A stretch of 64,000 nt of DNA, from the NCBI GenBank assembly GCA_903885795.1, contig CAISJV010000088.1, positions 16,065 through 80,064 of the forward strand, written 5' to 3'. Positions within the stretch are counted from its first letter, which is position 1, and the number at the start of each line of letters is the position of its first letter. Source of the stretch: an uncultured delta proteobacterium. GTDB lineage: Bacteria > Desulfobacterota > Syntrophia > Syntrophales > UBA8958. Below the pieces are notes generated by a model. It was not told the origin of the DNA. It saw only the letters and a program-made list of their open reading frames with translations, and searched no databases. Position numbers and translations under genes: made by a program. Below are positions 35,188 through 44,362 of this stretch, piece by piece.

Positions 35188-36174
35188 GTGAAGAATAAAT
35201 ACAACATGGTCGTTATCCTCGGTCCTACCGCATCCGGGAAGACCCGTCTGGCCGTCCGTCTGGCAAAGGATCGCGGCGGTGAAATCATCTCCGCCGACTC
35301 CCGACAGGTTTATCGGGGTATGGACCTTGGTACGGGCAAAGATCTCCTCGACTATACCATAGAGGGCGTTACCATTCCCTTCCACCTTGTCGATATTGTT
35401 GAACCGACAGAAGAGTTTCACCTCTTTGCCTATCAGCGCCTTTTTCACCGCTGTTTTAAGGACATTACTGCACGAGGCGCTCTTCCCGTGCTTGTGGGAG
35501 GCAGCGGGATGTACCTGGAAGCCGTTATCCGTTCCTATGATCTGCGGGAGGTTCCTGAGAATAAGGACTTGCGCCGGGAACTGGACAATTTGGACATGGA
35601 TGCCCTCGCCGGACGTTTGCAGGCTATTCAGCCCGAACTCCACAACAAGACCGATCTCCTGGATCGGGAACGCTTGGTGCGGGCGATCGAAATTGCGGAA
35701 GTTACAAGGGTTAAGAGGGCGCAACCGGCAGACGGTATGCCGGACGACAATCATTTGGCCTTCGGTCCCTGCCCTCCGATCTCAGCGCCCGAGCGTCTAG
35801 CACCCGCCCTCCGGCCCCTGGTCATAGGCGTGCGGTGGGAACGGACCATCCTGCGCCAGCGCATAACAGACAGACTCCACGCCCGCCTCCAGTCAGGGAT
35901 GGTGGAGGAAGTCGCCGCCCTGCATCAAAGGTGTGTCAGTTGGGAAAGACTGTATCATTTCGGTTTGGAATACCGCTATATCAGCTTATATCTTCAGGAC
36001 CTGATGAGCTTTGACGATATGGTTAAAACCCTGAATACCCGCATCCATCAGTTTGCCAAGCGGCAGGATACCTGGTTCCGGAGGATGGAAAGACTGGGCG
36101 TCGTCATTCACTGGATTCCAGGAGATGATTACGCCGCCCTGCGATCACTTGTGGAGGATCGCCTGACAGGATAA
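35188..36174 (+). CDS. miaA: tRNA dimethylallyltransferase
   Basis: 328 aa from a GTG start with AGGAAGG before it. P-loop ILGPTASGKTRLAVRLA, substrate loop ISADSRQVYRGMDLGTGK and VGGSGMYLEAVIRSYDL are diagnostic. C-terminal FAKRQDTWFRRME is the usual end motif. The enzyme adds an isopentenyl group to A37 of tRNAs that read UNN codons. The TGTGKD-like extension (DLGTGKDLLDYTIEG) and a diverged middle part make it look like the second MiaA type found in some Desulfobacterota (family knowledge, not checked). Its stop overlaps the next ATG by one base. Confidence 0.9.
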   Translation: MKNKYNMVVILGPTASGKTRLAVRLAKDRGGEIISADSRQVYRGMDLGTGKDLLDYTIEGVTIPFHLVDIVEPTEEFHLFAYQRLFHRCFKDITARGALPVLVGGSGMYLEAVIRSYDLREVPENKDLRRELDNLDMDALAGRLQAIQPELHNKTDLLDRERLVRAIEIAEVTRVKRAQPADGMPDDNHLAFGPCPPISAPERLAPALRPLVIGVRWERTILRQRITDRLHARLQSGMVEEVAALHQRCVSWERLYHFGLEYRYISLYLQDLMSFDDMVKTLNTRIHQFAKRQDTWFRRMERLGVVIHWIPGDDYAALRSLVEDRLTG

Positions 36175-37541
36175 TGTATTCCTCCCATCTTGACAAATAT
36201 CTCCAACGCTACAGCGTTTATGAGGACTATCCCCTTTACGGAGGCGAAATGGCCGATCTCGACCAGATCGTCGTCATTCCCGCTCTGGCAGAAAAAGATG
36301 CCCTCTTTCACACTTTGGCCAGTCTGGCCCGCAACGGGGAAGAGGAATTAAAGCATAGTCTGGTTCTCTGTGTCATAAATAATCGCCCCTCCTCATTTGC
36401 TGCGACGGAAGATATCCGGAATAATCTGGAAACAATGATGATCATGAAAGATATGATCAAGGGAGATTTGCCTGATCATCGTCTTGCCGGCACGAATATC
36501 ACCGCCCTTGTTCAGGAAATATTGGCAAGACCCCTCCGTCTTGCCTTTATCGACGCCTCATCACCGGGGCATGAATTGCCTCCTAAGGGCGGCGTCGGTC
36601 TTGCAAGAAAGATCGGGATGGACAGGGCGCTAACCTTATTGGATTCCCATTGTCATGGAAAGAAATTGATTTTCTGCCTGGATGCCGACACCCTTGTGGA
36701 TTCAAACTATCTGTCTTCGCTTCGGAATCACTTTGAGTGTTTTTCTCCACCGGGGGCGGTCGTTGCCTTTTCCCACCGCATGCCGGAAGATCGGCACCTT
36801 GGGGCGGGGATTTGCTCTTATGAAATATTTCTCAGGTATTATGTCCTCGGACTTGGCTGGGCCGGTTCTCCCTATGCCTTTCACACCATTGGGTCCACGA
36901 TGGCCTGCACCGCAGCAGCATACACCGCTGTCCGGGGCATGCCCTGCCGGCAGGCGGGGGAAGATTTCTATTTTCTGAATAAATTAGCAAAGCTCGGCTC
37001 CCTTGGCGATATCCGCGACACCACCGTTTATCCCTCCGCCCGGCCCTCAGGACGGGTGCCTTTCGGAACGGGACGGCGCATGCTGCGTTTTCTGGAGGGT
37101 TCCCATGATGAATATCTCATTTATGATCCAAGGGTCTTTTCTGTCCTGAAGGCATGGCTGGAGGAATTTGCCCGGGAACCCGGCAGCTCCGGTGATGACC
37201 TGCTGGCCAGGGCGGCGGCGATTTCCACCCGGCTTCACTTTTTTCTTGATCGCAACGAATTTGCTGCTGTATGGGAACGGATCAGAGGCGCCAACCACCG
37301 TCATGAATATTTGACGAGACAATTCCACGGCTGGTTTGACGGTTTCAAAACCCTGAAATTGATTCATGAACTCACGGCGGATGACTTTCCGCCGATTCAT
37401 ACATTCAAGGCCTTGAAAATCCTTTTCCAACAGATGAACATTCCCACTCCCGGCATCCTTGACGATAACGAATGCCGGAGCCTTGATGAACAGATGCTTA
37501 TTCTTGACTTCCTTCGTCAGGGAAGTTTTATCAACCCCTAA
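36174..37541 (+). CDS. Glycosyltransferase-like (GT2/GT-A fold) protein
   Basis: 455 aa, no signal peptide. Early VVIPALAEKDALFHTLASL and the DxD-like IFCLDADTLVDSNYL fit a GT-A glycosyltransferase with a metal-nucleotide site. A loop GVGLARKIGMDRAL between them matches the acceptor-side region of such enzymes. The C-terminal ~150 residues are helical and unassigned. It is coupled to miaA by a TAATG overlap, an odd partnership. Substrate unknown. The last codons overlap the end of the convergent lipoprotein gene by 4 bp. Confidence 0.65.
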   Translation: MYSSHLDKYLQRYSVYEDYPLYGGEMADLDQIVVIPALAEKDALFHTLASLARNGEEELKHSLVLCVINNRPSSFAATEDIRNNLETMMIMKDMIKGDLPDHRLAGTNITALVQEILARPLRLAFIDASSPGHELPPKGGVGLARKIGMDRALTLLDSHCHGKKLIFCLDADTLVDSNYLSSLRNHFECFSPPGAVVAFSHRMPEDRHLGAGICSYEIFLRYYVLGLGWAGSPYAFHTIGSTMACTAAAYTAVRGMPCRQAGEDFYFLNKLAKLGSLGDIRDTTVYPSARPSGRVPFGTGRRMLRFLEGSHDEYLIYDPRVFSVLKAWLEEFAREPGSSGDDLLARAAAISTRLHFFLDRNEFAAVWERIRGANHRHEYLTRQFHGWFDGFKTLKLIHELTADDFPPIHTFKALKILFQQMNIPTPGILDDNECRSLDEQMLILDFLRQGSFINP

Positions 37542-38098
37542 GAGCCGACGCGCTGGAGAACGATGCTGTGGTCTCCCGTGTCCATGTACATCTTGTTGCC
37601 GTCGATGCGATATCTGGAATTGATCACATAGTTTGGCTTGTTGATGACCAGCGTGGCGCCTACGATGCGGTAACTCTCGTTATCTGTCTCGACCTTGCCA
37701 TTTGCGAGCGTTGTTGTCGTGGTAACCGTCCCATCCTGGTTGAAGCGCGTAACCATTGACTGGTAATGCTTTTTGGGGCGCGGTGTGATGCTTACCACTT
37801 GCCAGGTCGTGTTTGCAAGGGGTTGCACTTCCTCCTGGGTAACTTTCTGGCGTTTCTTAGCATCTGACTTATCTACCTCGTTGCCGATGATGTAGCCGAG
37901 TCCAACACCAACTCCCGCGCCGATGAGGGTTCCTGCCGTGTTGTGCCCAATTGCCTGCCCCACGAGCGCTCCCACACCGGCGCCGCCCACCGCTCCCATC
38001 TCGGACTTGTCCATAGTCGCACAGCCGGCGCCGAACAAGATCACCGTGCAAAGTACGCCCAAGGCAACAATCCTTTCCCATCCGCCGATTTTATTCAT
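37538..38098 (-). CDS. Glycine-zipper lipoprotein
   Basis: 186 aa from the ATG at 38098 with GGAG upstream; the longer open frame to 38209 has no start signal. Lipobox VILFGAGCATMDKS, giving a lipoprotein with lipidated Cys ~27. Glycine-zipper membrane motif GAVGGAGVGALVGQAIG and GTLIGAGVGVGLGYIIG (~38-72), as in SlyB/Rcs-like outer-membrane lipoproteins. The C-terminal ~90 residues form a strand-rich domain (TRFNQDGTVTTTTTLANGKV), typical of a small beta-barrel of the lipocalin-like type. Function unknown. Confidence 0.82.
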   Translation of the reverse strand: MNKIGGWERIVALGVLCTVILFGAGCATMDKSEMGAVGGAGVGALVGQAIGHNTAGTLIGAGVGVGLGYIIGNEVDKSDAKKRQKVTQEEVQPLANTTWQVVSITPRPKKHYQSMVTRFNQDGTVTTTTTLANGKVETDNESYRIVGATLVINKPNYVINSRYRIDGNKMYMDTGDHSIVLQRVGS

Positions 38099-38515
38099 CT
38101 TCCACTCCTTTTGACCCGTTATTTGTTGATTGGAACTGCTCAGCAGCGCTGCCCATTTTATCCGGATATCATTACTTACCCAGCTCCAGTGTCGCTGTGG
38201 CCATATCATAATTATCGAGAAAATTAAATTATTGATTGCAAATAAATGTCATTCTTTAAAGAAGATGCAGATTAACCTTTGAAGAACTCAGCCGCTGCTT
38301 CGGCCTGCGGTGGCCCAATTATATCTTCTTTGTTTTTGATTACTCATAGAGGCCATCTGCATAGCTATGGTATACTGTTGCATCGATAAGGGCTTAGCAT
38401 TTCTATTGACATCTTTACGGGTATTCGGTAGCTTTCAGAGGGTTTTATTTATGCAACAAATATTGTCTGTTTTTGTTTACAACCTATACCGTTTGTCTTG
38501 ACGGAGGAGAATCGG
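38099..38515. other. Intergenic region, 417 bp, promoter side of hybrid kinase
   Basis: Divergent gap between the lipoprotein and the hybrid kinase. TTGACA (38406-38411), 17 bp and TAGCTT (38429-38434) may form the kinase promoter; the -10 is weak. GGAGG before 38516 is clear. No RNA gene is evident. Confidence 0.4.
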
Positions 38516-41329
38516 ATGTACGATCCATCCAGGACAAATCAAGAGCTGATCGAAGAAAATGCCCTACTAAAGCAGAGAATCCAGGCACTGGAGCAATCGG
38601 AACCAGAGCGCAAGCGAGCTGTGAAGGCGCTAAGACAGAAGGAGCAACAACTACGGGATACAGCGGAGAAGATCCCCGGTGTTATCTATCAGTTTTACGC
38701 GCAGCCCGATGGTAAGATTGGTCTTTATTACGTCAGTGAAAGCGCCTATAGTATTTTCGGTTTGAGTAATGCCCCGGAAGGCTTCTTTCAGCAATTCTCC
38801 GCAAGGGTTGCACCGGAGTGCCTCAAGACTTTCAGCGAATCCATTTCAGAGGCGATCAGCGCCGTAAAACCCTGGCGTTATGAAGGGGAATTCATAAAGG
38901 ACTCTGGTGAATCGATTTGGTTCCTGGGCCTATCAAATCCCGTAACAAGCGAGCGTGAGATCTTGTTCAATGGTGTCTTGCTGGATATCACTGACCGAAA
39001 GCATGCGGAGAAAGAACTAAAAGATGCCCACTCGCATATTGAGCGTGTATTGGGATTTAGCGAGGCCCTCCTTTCTGCGGTTCCCACGCCAGTATTCTAT
39101 AAGGACAAGGAAGGCCGGTATCTGGGCTGTAACCGTGCATACTCTGAGATAATGGGGGTCACTTCTAGCCAGATAAAGGGAAAAACAGTTAAGGATCTCT
39201 GGCCGAGCGAATATGCAGATGTGTATCACAAAAATGACTTGGAGATAATGCGTAATCCTTCGCGGCAGATTTATGATTTTAAAGTGCGGGACAAGGACGG
39301 AATGGACCGCATGGTCATTTTTGCCAAGGATGTCTTTCGTGATGAAAATGGACAAATAGCAGGGATTGTAGGCGCGTTCCAAGACATAACCGAGCGCAAA
39401 CATGCTGAGGCGGCGCTGCGGGAAAGTGAGCTTTTCCTGAAGGAATCTCATCGAATCGCTCGACTGGGAGGATGGAAGGCTAACCCTCATACTGATTATC
39501 TTGAATGGACCGAAGGCGTCTACGATATCATCGGAGAGCCTCTGGACTATAAGCCTTGCCTGTCGGAAGGCTTGAAACTCTTTCTGCCCGAATACGTTCC
39601 CGCAATAAGGGAGAGAGTGGCGAATTGTTTGATTACCGGAGAACCATTCACTATGGAATGCGAAGTTTCCTCAAAATCAAGCAAGCAGATTTGGACAGAG
39701 GTCAGAGGCCTTGCACCTATTATTGCAGGAGAACGCTCCTATGTGATCGGCACGTTTCAAGACATCACCGAGCGTAAACGGGCAGAAAAAGAGTTATTTG
39801 AGAGCGTGGAGAAATATCGTCTTCTTACGGATAATTCTACCGATGTCATCTGGACTATGGCCCTGGATGGTCGATTTACTTATGTAAGCCCCTCGGTCAA
39901 GGACATGGCCGGCTTTACTCCAGAAGAGGTAATGGCCATCCCACTTGATAAATACCTTTTTAAGGAAGACTTGCCTTGGGTTTTGGAGTTGCTTTATGGG
40001 GAACTTCAGAAACCACGGGAAGAGCGATCCGAACGCCGGCTGGTTGAGGTTCGGCAGTATAAAAAAGATGGTTCTATTCTTGATGTAGAAGTCTCCACGG
40101 GCTGGCTTTATAACCAACAGGGAGAGGTTATCGGGCTTCAGGGAAGCACACGCGACATATCATCACGGAAGAAGATGGAAGCAGACCGCGCAAAACTAGA
40201 GATGCAACTGCTTCAAGCTCAGAAGATGGAGGCAATAGGGACGCTATCTGGTGGTATCGCCCACGACTTTAACAATATTCTTAGCAGTATCCAGGGATAT
40301 GTTTCCCTTATGCAACTTGATCTCGAGAGTGATCATTCTCATCATTCAAGATTAGAGAAGATTGAAGAGCAAATAACGAGTGGGGCCAACCTGACACGTC
40401 AGTTACTGGGATTTGCCAGAGGCGGCAAGTATGAGGTCAAGACGACAAATCCAAATGAACTTCTGAATAAGAGTTCAGAGGTGTTCGGCCGAACAAAAAA
40501 GGAAGTGGCGATCGCGAAAAGGTTTCAAGAAGGTATATGGACCATAGAGGCAGACCGGGGACAAATAGAACAAACGCTATTGAACATATATATAAATGCC
40601 TGGCAAGCCATGCCGGGAGGAGGAAATTTGTATCTGGAATCACAGAATGTCATTCTGGATGATGCGGATGTAGAGTCCCATGGTGTCCAGAAAGGAAGAT
40701 ATGTGAAGATCTCGATTACAGACACAGGAATAGGGATGGATGAACCGACACGGGAACGGATCTTTGAGCCCTTCTTCACGACCAAGGAAGCAGGAAAGGG
40801 AACCGGACTGGGGTTGGCGTCTGCCTACGGCATAATTAAAAATCATGAAGGTTTCGTGACAGTATACAGCGAGAAAGGAAAGGGGTCGACCTTCAACATT
40901 TATCTTCCTGCATCAAATAATGAAAAAGTTGCCGAAGTAACACCTCATGTGCAAAAAAGTGACACGGGCAGGGAAACTATTCTCCTGGTAGATGACGAGG
41001 AAAGCAACGTCTCCGTGACAAAAGAGCTCCTCGAAAACCTTGGATATCGAGTCATAGCGGCAGGAAGTGGCCAGGAAGCAATCGCGATTTTCTTGGAAAA
41101 GAAGAGAGTAATCAATTTGGTTATCCTCGACATGATCATGCCGGGGATGGGGGGTGGTAAAACCTTTGATGCTCTCTTGGAAATAGATCCTGACGTGAAA
41201 GTCATCCTTGCCAGTGGTTATAGTATCAATGGTGAAGCTCAGCAGATTCTGGACAAAGGCTGCAAGGGTTTCATTCAAAAACCATTTCGGATCAATGAAC
41301 TGTCCAGAAAAATCCGTGAGGTATTATGA
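38516..41329 (+). CDS. Hybrid sensor histidine kinase, four PAS domains plus receiver
   Basis: 937 aa, soluble. ATG 38516 is preceded by GGAGG at 8 bases; the in-frame TTG at 38498 lacks this. A short coiled coil is followed by four PAS/PAC units (about 45-170, 175-300, 310-425, 430-560), each ending with a DITERK-like or DITDRK-like PAC motif. The HisKA box has phosphoacceptor His in [20 protein letters not shown]. The HATPase domain has [20 protein letters not shown] and [16 protein letters not shown]. The C-terminal receiver (~815-937) has Asp in [14 protein letters not shown]. No membrane segments, so it senses cytoplasmic signals. No partner regulator is adjacent. Confidence 0.9.
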   Translation: MYDPSRTNQELIEENALLKQRIQALEQSEPERKRAVKALRQKEQQLRDTAEKIPGVIYQFYAQPDGKIGLYYVSESAYSIFGLSNAPEGFFQQFSARVAPECLKTFSESISEAISAVKPWRYEGEFIKDSGESIWFLGLSNPVTSEREILFNGVLLDITDRKHAEKELKDAHSHIERVLGFSEALLSAVPTPVFYKDKEGRYLGCNRAYSEIMGVTSSQIKGKTVKDLWPSEYADVYHKNDLEIMRNPSRQIYDFKVRDKDGMDRMVIFAKDVFRDENGQIAGIVGAFQDITERKHAEAALRESELFLKESHRIARLGGWKANPHTDYLEWTEGVYDIIGEPLDYKPCLSEGLKLFLPEYVPAIRERVANCLITGEPFTMECEVSSKSSKQIWTEVRGLAPIIAGERSYVIGTFQDITERKRAEKELFESVEKYRLLTDNSTDVIWTMALDGRFTYVSPSVKDMAGFTPEEVMAIPLDKYLFKEDLPWVLELLYGELQKPREERSERRLVEVRQYKKDGSILDVEVSTGWLYNQQGEVIGLQGSTRDISSRKKMEADRAKLEMQLLQAQKMEAIGTLSGGIAHDFNNILSSIQGYVSLMQLDLESDHSHHSRLEKIEEQITSGANLTRQLLGFARGGKYEVKTTNPNELLNKSSEVFGRTKKEVAIAKRFQEGIWTIEADRGQIEQTLLNIYINAWQAMPGGGNLYLESQNVILDDADVESHGVQKGRYVKISITDTGIGMDEPTRERIFEPFFTTKEAGKGTGLGLASAYGIIKNHEGFVTVYSEKGKGSTFNIYLPASNNEKVAEVTPHVQKSDTGRETILLVDDEESNVSVTKELLENLGYRVIAAGSGQEAIAIFLEKKRVINLVILDMIMPGMGGGKTFDALLEIDPDVKVILASGYSINGEAQQILDKGCKGFIQKPFRINELSRKIREVL

Positions 41330-41373
41330 TTGATATTTTAATGAACGAGGCGCTCAGGCAACTTTTCACGTAA

Positions 41374-41416
41374 ACAAAAGCCCCCTGACATTCCGGTTAA
41401 GTCAGAGGGCTTTTGT
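41374..41416. terminator. Bidirectional intrinsic terminator
   Basis: ACAAAAGCCCCCTGAC pairs with GTCAGAGGGCTTTTGT (one mismatch) around a 10-base loop, flanked by A and T runs. It ends both the hybrid kinase and the convergent membrane-protein operon. Confidence 0.85.
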
Positions 41417-41467
41417 AAAGGACACAGATCTTTTAAAACAGTGTCTTTAATTTATCCGGTAGAATTA

Positions 41468-41707
41468 TCAAACCTCGTTTCGTCTCAGCCAAGCTTCCTG
41501 GTAGAGCCTGCCGATCGTCAGGAAGAGGGCCAGGAAGAACATCCCGAACATGAAGTTGGGCGCCGTCCCGAAATACTGATCAATCTTGAATCCCAGATAC
41601 AGGAAGAGGAAGGAAGCAAAGGCAATCACGAATCCCCAGCTGCTGATGACCATGATGTGCTGATACTGATGATACACGGGTTTTTGTGTGTTTTGTTGTG
41701 TTGCCAT
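41468..41707 (-). CDS. AtpZ/AtpI-like membrane protein
   Basis: 79 aa with two transmembrane helices: ISSWGFVIAFASFLFLYLGF and FMFGMFFLALFLTIGRLYQE, joined by a loop with Asp and Gly (KIDQYFGTAP). This is the pattern of the ATPase_gene1 family (AtpZ/AtpI), accessory proteins of F-type ATP synthases that assist c-ring assembly or Mg/Ca supply. It is the second gene of a pair with 41776-42051 and has no other atp gene nearby. Confidence 0.72.
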   Translation of the reverse strand: MATQQNTQKPVYHQYQHIMVISSWGFVIAFASFLFLYLGFKIDQYFGTAPNFMFGMFFLALFLTIGRLYQEAWLRRNEV

Positions 41708-41775
41708 GATCCGTTCCTCCTTTCCTCGTCTTATCTTAATTAATGAGCTGTACTGCCGTTGAATTTCGTCTACCG

Positions 41776-42051
41776 CTAGCCAACCAGATTCTTGATCCCT
41801 TCAATGACCGGATTGGTGAAAAGAGCAATCAGCACTGTGTAGAGAGCGAAAGCTCCGGCAACTTCTCCCGTGTACATCTTCTCATGCTTGTGCTTCAGGG
41901 AGATGATGGTCAACCCACCGATAATGAGGCATCCAAGTTGGAAGTAAGGGAAGTTAGCCACACCGGCTGCTGCATATTCTGCCAAAGCGAAAGTTCCCGT
42001 TAAAAGAACTACCAACATCGCCGCTACCATCGTTCCTAATGTCTTTTTCAT
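41776..42051 (-). CDS. Small membrane protein with remote c-subunit-like helix pair
   Basis: 91 aa. N-terminal signal or membrane segment (LGTMVAAMLVVLLTGTFALA), then two helices, FPYFQLGCLIIGGLTIIS and EVAGAFALYTVLIALF. The second helix with an early Glu resembles the ion-binding helix of F-type c subunits (EA-x-x-IY-x-LVIAL), but the first lacks the glycine-rich c-subunit motif. I cannot assign a function. It is probably co-transcribed with the AtpZ-like gene and has a good AGGAGG. It lies behind a sigma-54-like promoter. Confidence 0.6.
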   Translation of the reverse strand: MKKTLGTMVAAMLVVLLTGTFALAEYAAAGVANFPYFQLGCLIIGGLTIISLKHKHEKMYTGEVAGAFALYTVLIALFTNPVIEGIKNLVG

Positions 42052-42105
42052 GATCTGTGTCCTCCTATGTCTATTTTTTTATTTGTTTCCGTTTGGTTTT
42101 AGATA

Positions 42106-42123
42106 ATGCTTAAATCGTGCCAA
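42106..42123 (-). promoter_or_regulatory. Sigma-54-type promoter of the AtpZ-like operon
   Basis: TTGGCACGATTTAAGCAT on the minus strand matches the -24/-12 pattern: GG and GC separated by ten bases and a perfect TGGCACG. It lies 54 bases upstream of the ATG at 42051, and the leader holds AGGAGG. The -12 element (AAGCA) departs from TTGCA. No enhancer-binding protein gene is adjacent. Confidence 0.6.
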
Positions 42124-42521
42124 GTAGTGTTAAGCGGACGCGTTAGTGTCATAAGTGCTTGTTTCTAATATATATAATCAATATAGGAATGGGACACACG
42201 GATGATTTTCAGGTTGGATGAAGAGGTCTTTTTTAATGAAGCTTTAAAACTGCTTGAACGAAACAATGGGAAATGAAATTCGTAATGACGGATAAGATCT
42301 TTCGATGCTTATTTTCGTGATCCCGCATGCAACCTGCGCCATTGTTCATATTGACAGTTAAATATCGGCCCTCATGCCCCCATCTCATGGGACAAAGTCG
42401 GATTGACTTTTTCTTTTTGACCTCGATCGATATTTCCAGTATGCTCACACCAAGATTTTGTTGCTAGAAAAACGAATGCCATGCCGCAATCAAAACATTT
42501 TTTCGTTTACGAGGAACAGCT
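42124..42521. other. Intergenic region, 398 bp, no clear gene
   Basis: Between the sigma-54 promoter and the TfoX-like gene. A 71-codon minus-strand frame (42233-42448) has no ribosome-binding site or protein signature. I see no RNA gene. Confidence 0.4.
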
Positions 42522-42896
42522 ATGGCCTACAACACAGCCCTTGAAGATCTAATTGAAGACATTTTGCCCGAAGGCAAACTTGAAAAGAAAAAGATGTTCG
42601 GCGGTATGTGCTATCTGATCAACGGTAACATGTCCTTTGCCGTCTGGAAGGATTATCTCATCGTGAGAATGGCGCCGGAGCTTGCCGCTGAAGAATTGAA
42701 TAGTGAGCATACAAGAGAGTTCGACCTAACCGGGAAACCCATGAAAGGCTGGGTCATGGTAGAAAAAGGTTCCTGGAACAAAAGGGATGAATTGGCCAGA
42801 TGGATTGATATTGGAAGATCATTTGCATTGTCTCTGCCGAAGAAATCGCCTAAAAGAAAATCAATTGAAGGGATATATTATCGGAGTCAACGATAA
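42522..42896 (+). CDS. TfoX N-terminal domain protein
   Basis: 124 aa. Core MFGGMCYLINGNMSFAVWKD and KGWVMVEKGSW match the TfoX/Sxy N-terminal domain (~100 aa) alone; the C-terminal TfoX helix domain is absent. Standalone forms are widespread and mostly of unknown function, so a competence role should not be assumed. GAGGAACAG precedes the ATG. Basic C-terminus (KKSPKRKSI). Confidence 0.8.
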   Translation: MAYNTALEDLIEDILPEGKLEKKKMFGGMCYLINGNMSFAVWKDYLIVRMAPELAAEELNSEHTREFDLTGKPMKGWVMVEKGSWNKRDELARWIDIGRSFALSLPKKSPKRKSIEGIYYRSQR

Positions 42897-42975
42897 GGCC
42901 AAGGGATGAATCGGATCATGAAGATACAAAGTATCCATGAACCGTCTTTCGTTATCATAAGGGTAAAGAAGCATT

Positions 42976-43287
42976 TTGCTAAAAACACTTCTCAAGAGAA
43001 CCATCTCAAAAAACAAATCACTAATACTCCGTGAAAGTCAAGACATGCATAATTTCATGATGCTCCTGATGAAGCAGAGAAATACCGGAAACAACTGGAC
43101 AACTGAAGACATCGCTAAGATCAAATCACATTTAATACACTTGGTTCTTTACGTTCCGGCATTGATTATTTTCCTTCTTCCTTTCGGGTTTTTTTTATTA
43201 CCTGTTCTCGCTGAAATAATGGACAGGCGAGAAGAGTTACGAAAAAAGGAAGCAAATGGTTTGTCCAGTTTGATATCTTCTTTATAA
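42976..43287 (+). CDS. Small LETM1-like membrane-associated protein
   Basis: Up to 103 aa from a TTG at 42976; an internal ATG at 43045 is a better-looking start but neither has a strong ribosome-binding site. The core is LIHLVLYVPALIIFLLPFGFFLLPVLAEIMD, which fits the short LETM1-type proline-containing membrane segment found in small bacterial proteins. A helical N-terminus and a charged C-terminus (RREELRKKEANG) surround it. Role unknown. Confidence 0.55.
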   Translation: MLKTLLKRTISKNKSLILRESQDMHNFMMLLMKQRNTGNNWTTEDIAKIKSHLIHLVLYVPALIIFLLPFGFFLLPVLAEIMDRREELRKKEANGLSSLISSL

Positions 43288-43360
43288 ATCAGTATTAGAA
43301 AATATAGACATCCTCATGAAATATGGTTCATGGCGGCATTTTTCTACGTGGTGAAAATGA

Positions 43361-43624
43361 ATGATAAGATTCCATGATGTGCATGGGCGTCTGGACAAGA
43401 GAATGGCAATCGCAGCGGCTATCCTGCTATGTGCAATCGAAGGGCGTCATGAGGGAAATATCTCCCCGGATTCGGGCTCAGAGGGACATATCTCTCCGGA
43501 TTCAGGCTCAGTCGGTACCGGTGGCAGTGACTCTTCTGTGGATAGCAGTTCGGATAGTGGTGGAGGAGGTGGATTCTTCGGTGGTGGGGATAGCGGCGGA
43601 GGAGGAGCAAGCGGAGACGATTGA
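43361..43624 (+). CDS. Short Gly/Ser/Asp-rich protein with internal repeat
   Basis: 87 aa. A short hydrophobic part (MAIAAAILLCAIEG, start perhaps at ATG 43403) is followed by a tandem repeat (ISPDSGSEGH and ISPDSGSVGT) and a low-complexity tail of Gly, Ser and Asp (GGGGGFFGGGDSGGGGASGD). Tails of this composition end many membrane-anchored TPM-type proteins, so this may be a truncated relative. The same DNA is open in another frame (43374-43661), but this frame has the more protein-like tail. Not certain to be expressed. Confidence 0.4.
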   Translation: MIRFHDVHGRLDKRMAIAAAILLCAIEGRHEGNISPDSGSEGHISPDSGSVGTGGSDSSVDSSSDSGGGGGFFGGGDSGGGGASGDD

Positions 43625-43666
43625 TTGTAGTTCGCGATCAGCCGATACCTTCAAGCATTAAAACAT

Positions 43667-44362
43667 TTATTCTTTAAACCGATAACCGATGCCGGGTTCG
43701 TTCAACAGAAATCGTGGCCGAGTGGAGTCGGTCTCGATCTTTTTTCTCAGCTGGTTCATGAATACGCGGACGTAATGAGTCTGTTCAACGTAGAGAGGCC
43801 CCCATACCTCCCTGATGATATGCCGGTGGGTCATAACCTTGCCGGCATTTTTGACGAGAACCGTTAACAGCCGGTATTCAATGGGCGTCAGGTGAATCTT
43901 TCTGGTCCCACAGAAAACCTGCCTTTTTAGGAAGTCAATCCTGAGGTCAGCGGCGACAAAAACTGCTTCCCCCTGATCCTGGTTTTTTGGCGACGCATGC
44001 CGGAGGGCGACGCGAATTCTGGCAAGGAGCTCGCCGGCACCGAAAGGCTTAGTCAAATAGTCGTCTGCCCCTCTGTCGAGGGCCTTTATCTTATCTCCTT
44101 CCTTCTCCCTTGCCGAGATGACGATAACGGGCACAGCGGACCATTCGCGTAGCTTTTCGATGACCTCAAGGCCGTCCAAATCGGGAAGCCCCAAGTCCAG
44201 GAGTACAACATCGGGATTGCGTGTCGCCACCTGGGACAGTCCGTCGGCTGCGGTTTCCGCTTCAAGCACTCCATATTTTTCGCTTTCGAGTGCTACTCGC
44301 AAGAATCGCCTCATCTGGCGCTCATCTTCGATCAAAAGAACTATGGCCTGGTTTTCTGTCAT
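43667..44362 (-). CDS. kdpE: KdpE response regulator
   Basis: 231 aa OmpR/PhoB-type regulator. Receiver with Asp in VVLLDLGLPDLDGLEV and K in GADDYLTKPFGAGELLARI. Winged-helix effector with HLTPIEYRLLTVLVKNAGKV and GYRFKE at the C-terminus. Activates the kdp genes under potassium limitation. Overlaps the kdpD stop by 4 bp (ATGA). Confidence 0.96.
   Translation of the reverse strand: MTENQAIVLLIEDERQMRRFLRVALESEKYGVLEAETAADGLSQVATRNPDVVLLDLGLPDLDGLEVIEKLREWSAVPVIVISAREKEGDKIKALDRGADDYLTKPFGAGELLARIRVALRHASPKNQDQGEAVFVAADLRIDFLKRQVFCGTRKIHLTPIEYRLLTVLVKNAGKVMTHRHIIREVWGPLYVEQTHYVRVFMNQLRKKIETDSTRPRFLLNEPGIGYRFKE

Noticed and set aside
41441..42003. Plus-strand frames 41441-41743 and 41743-42003
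   Set aside because: Antisense to the two small membrane-protein genes, which have good start signals.
42233..42448. 71-codon minus-strand frame
   Set aside because: No ribosome-binding site, no domain; lies in a sparse intergenic region.
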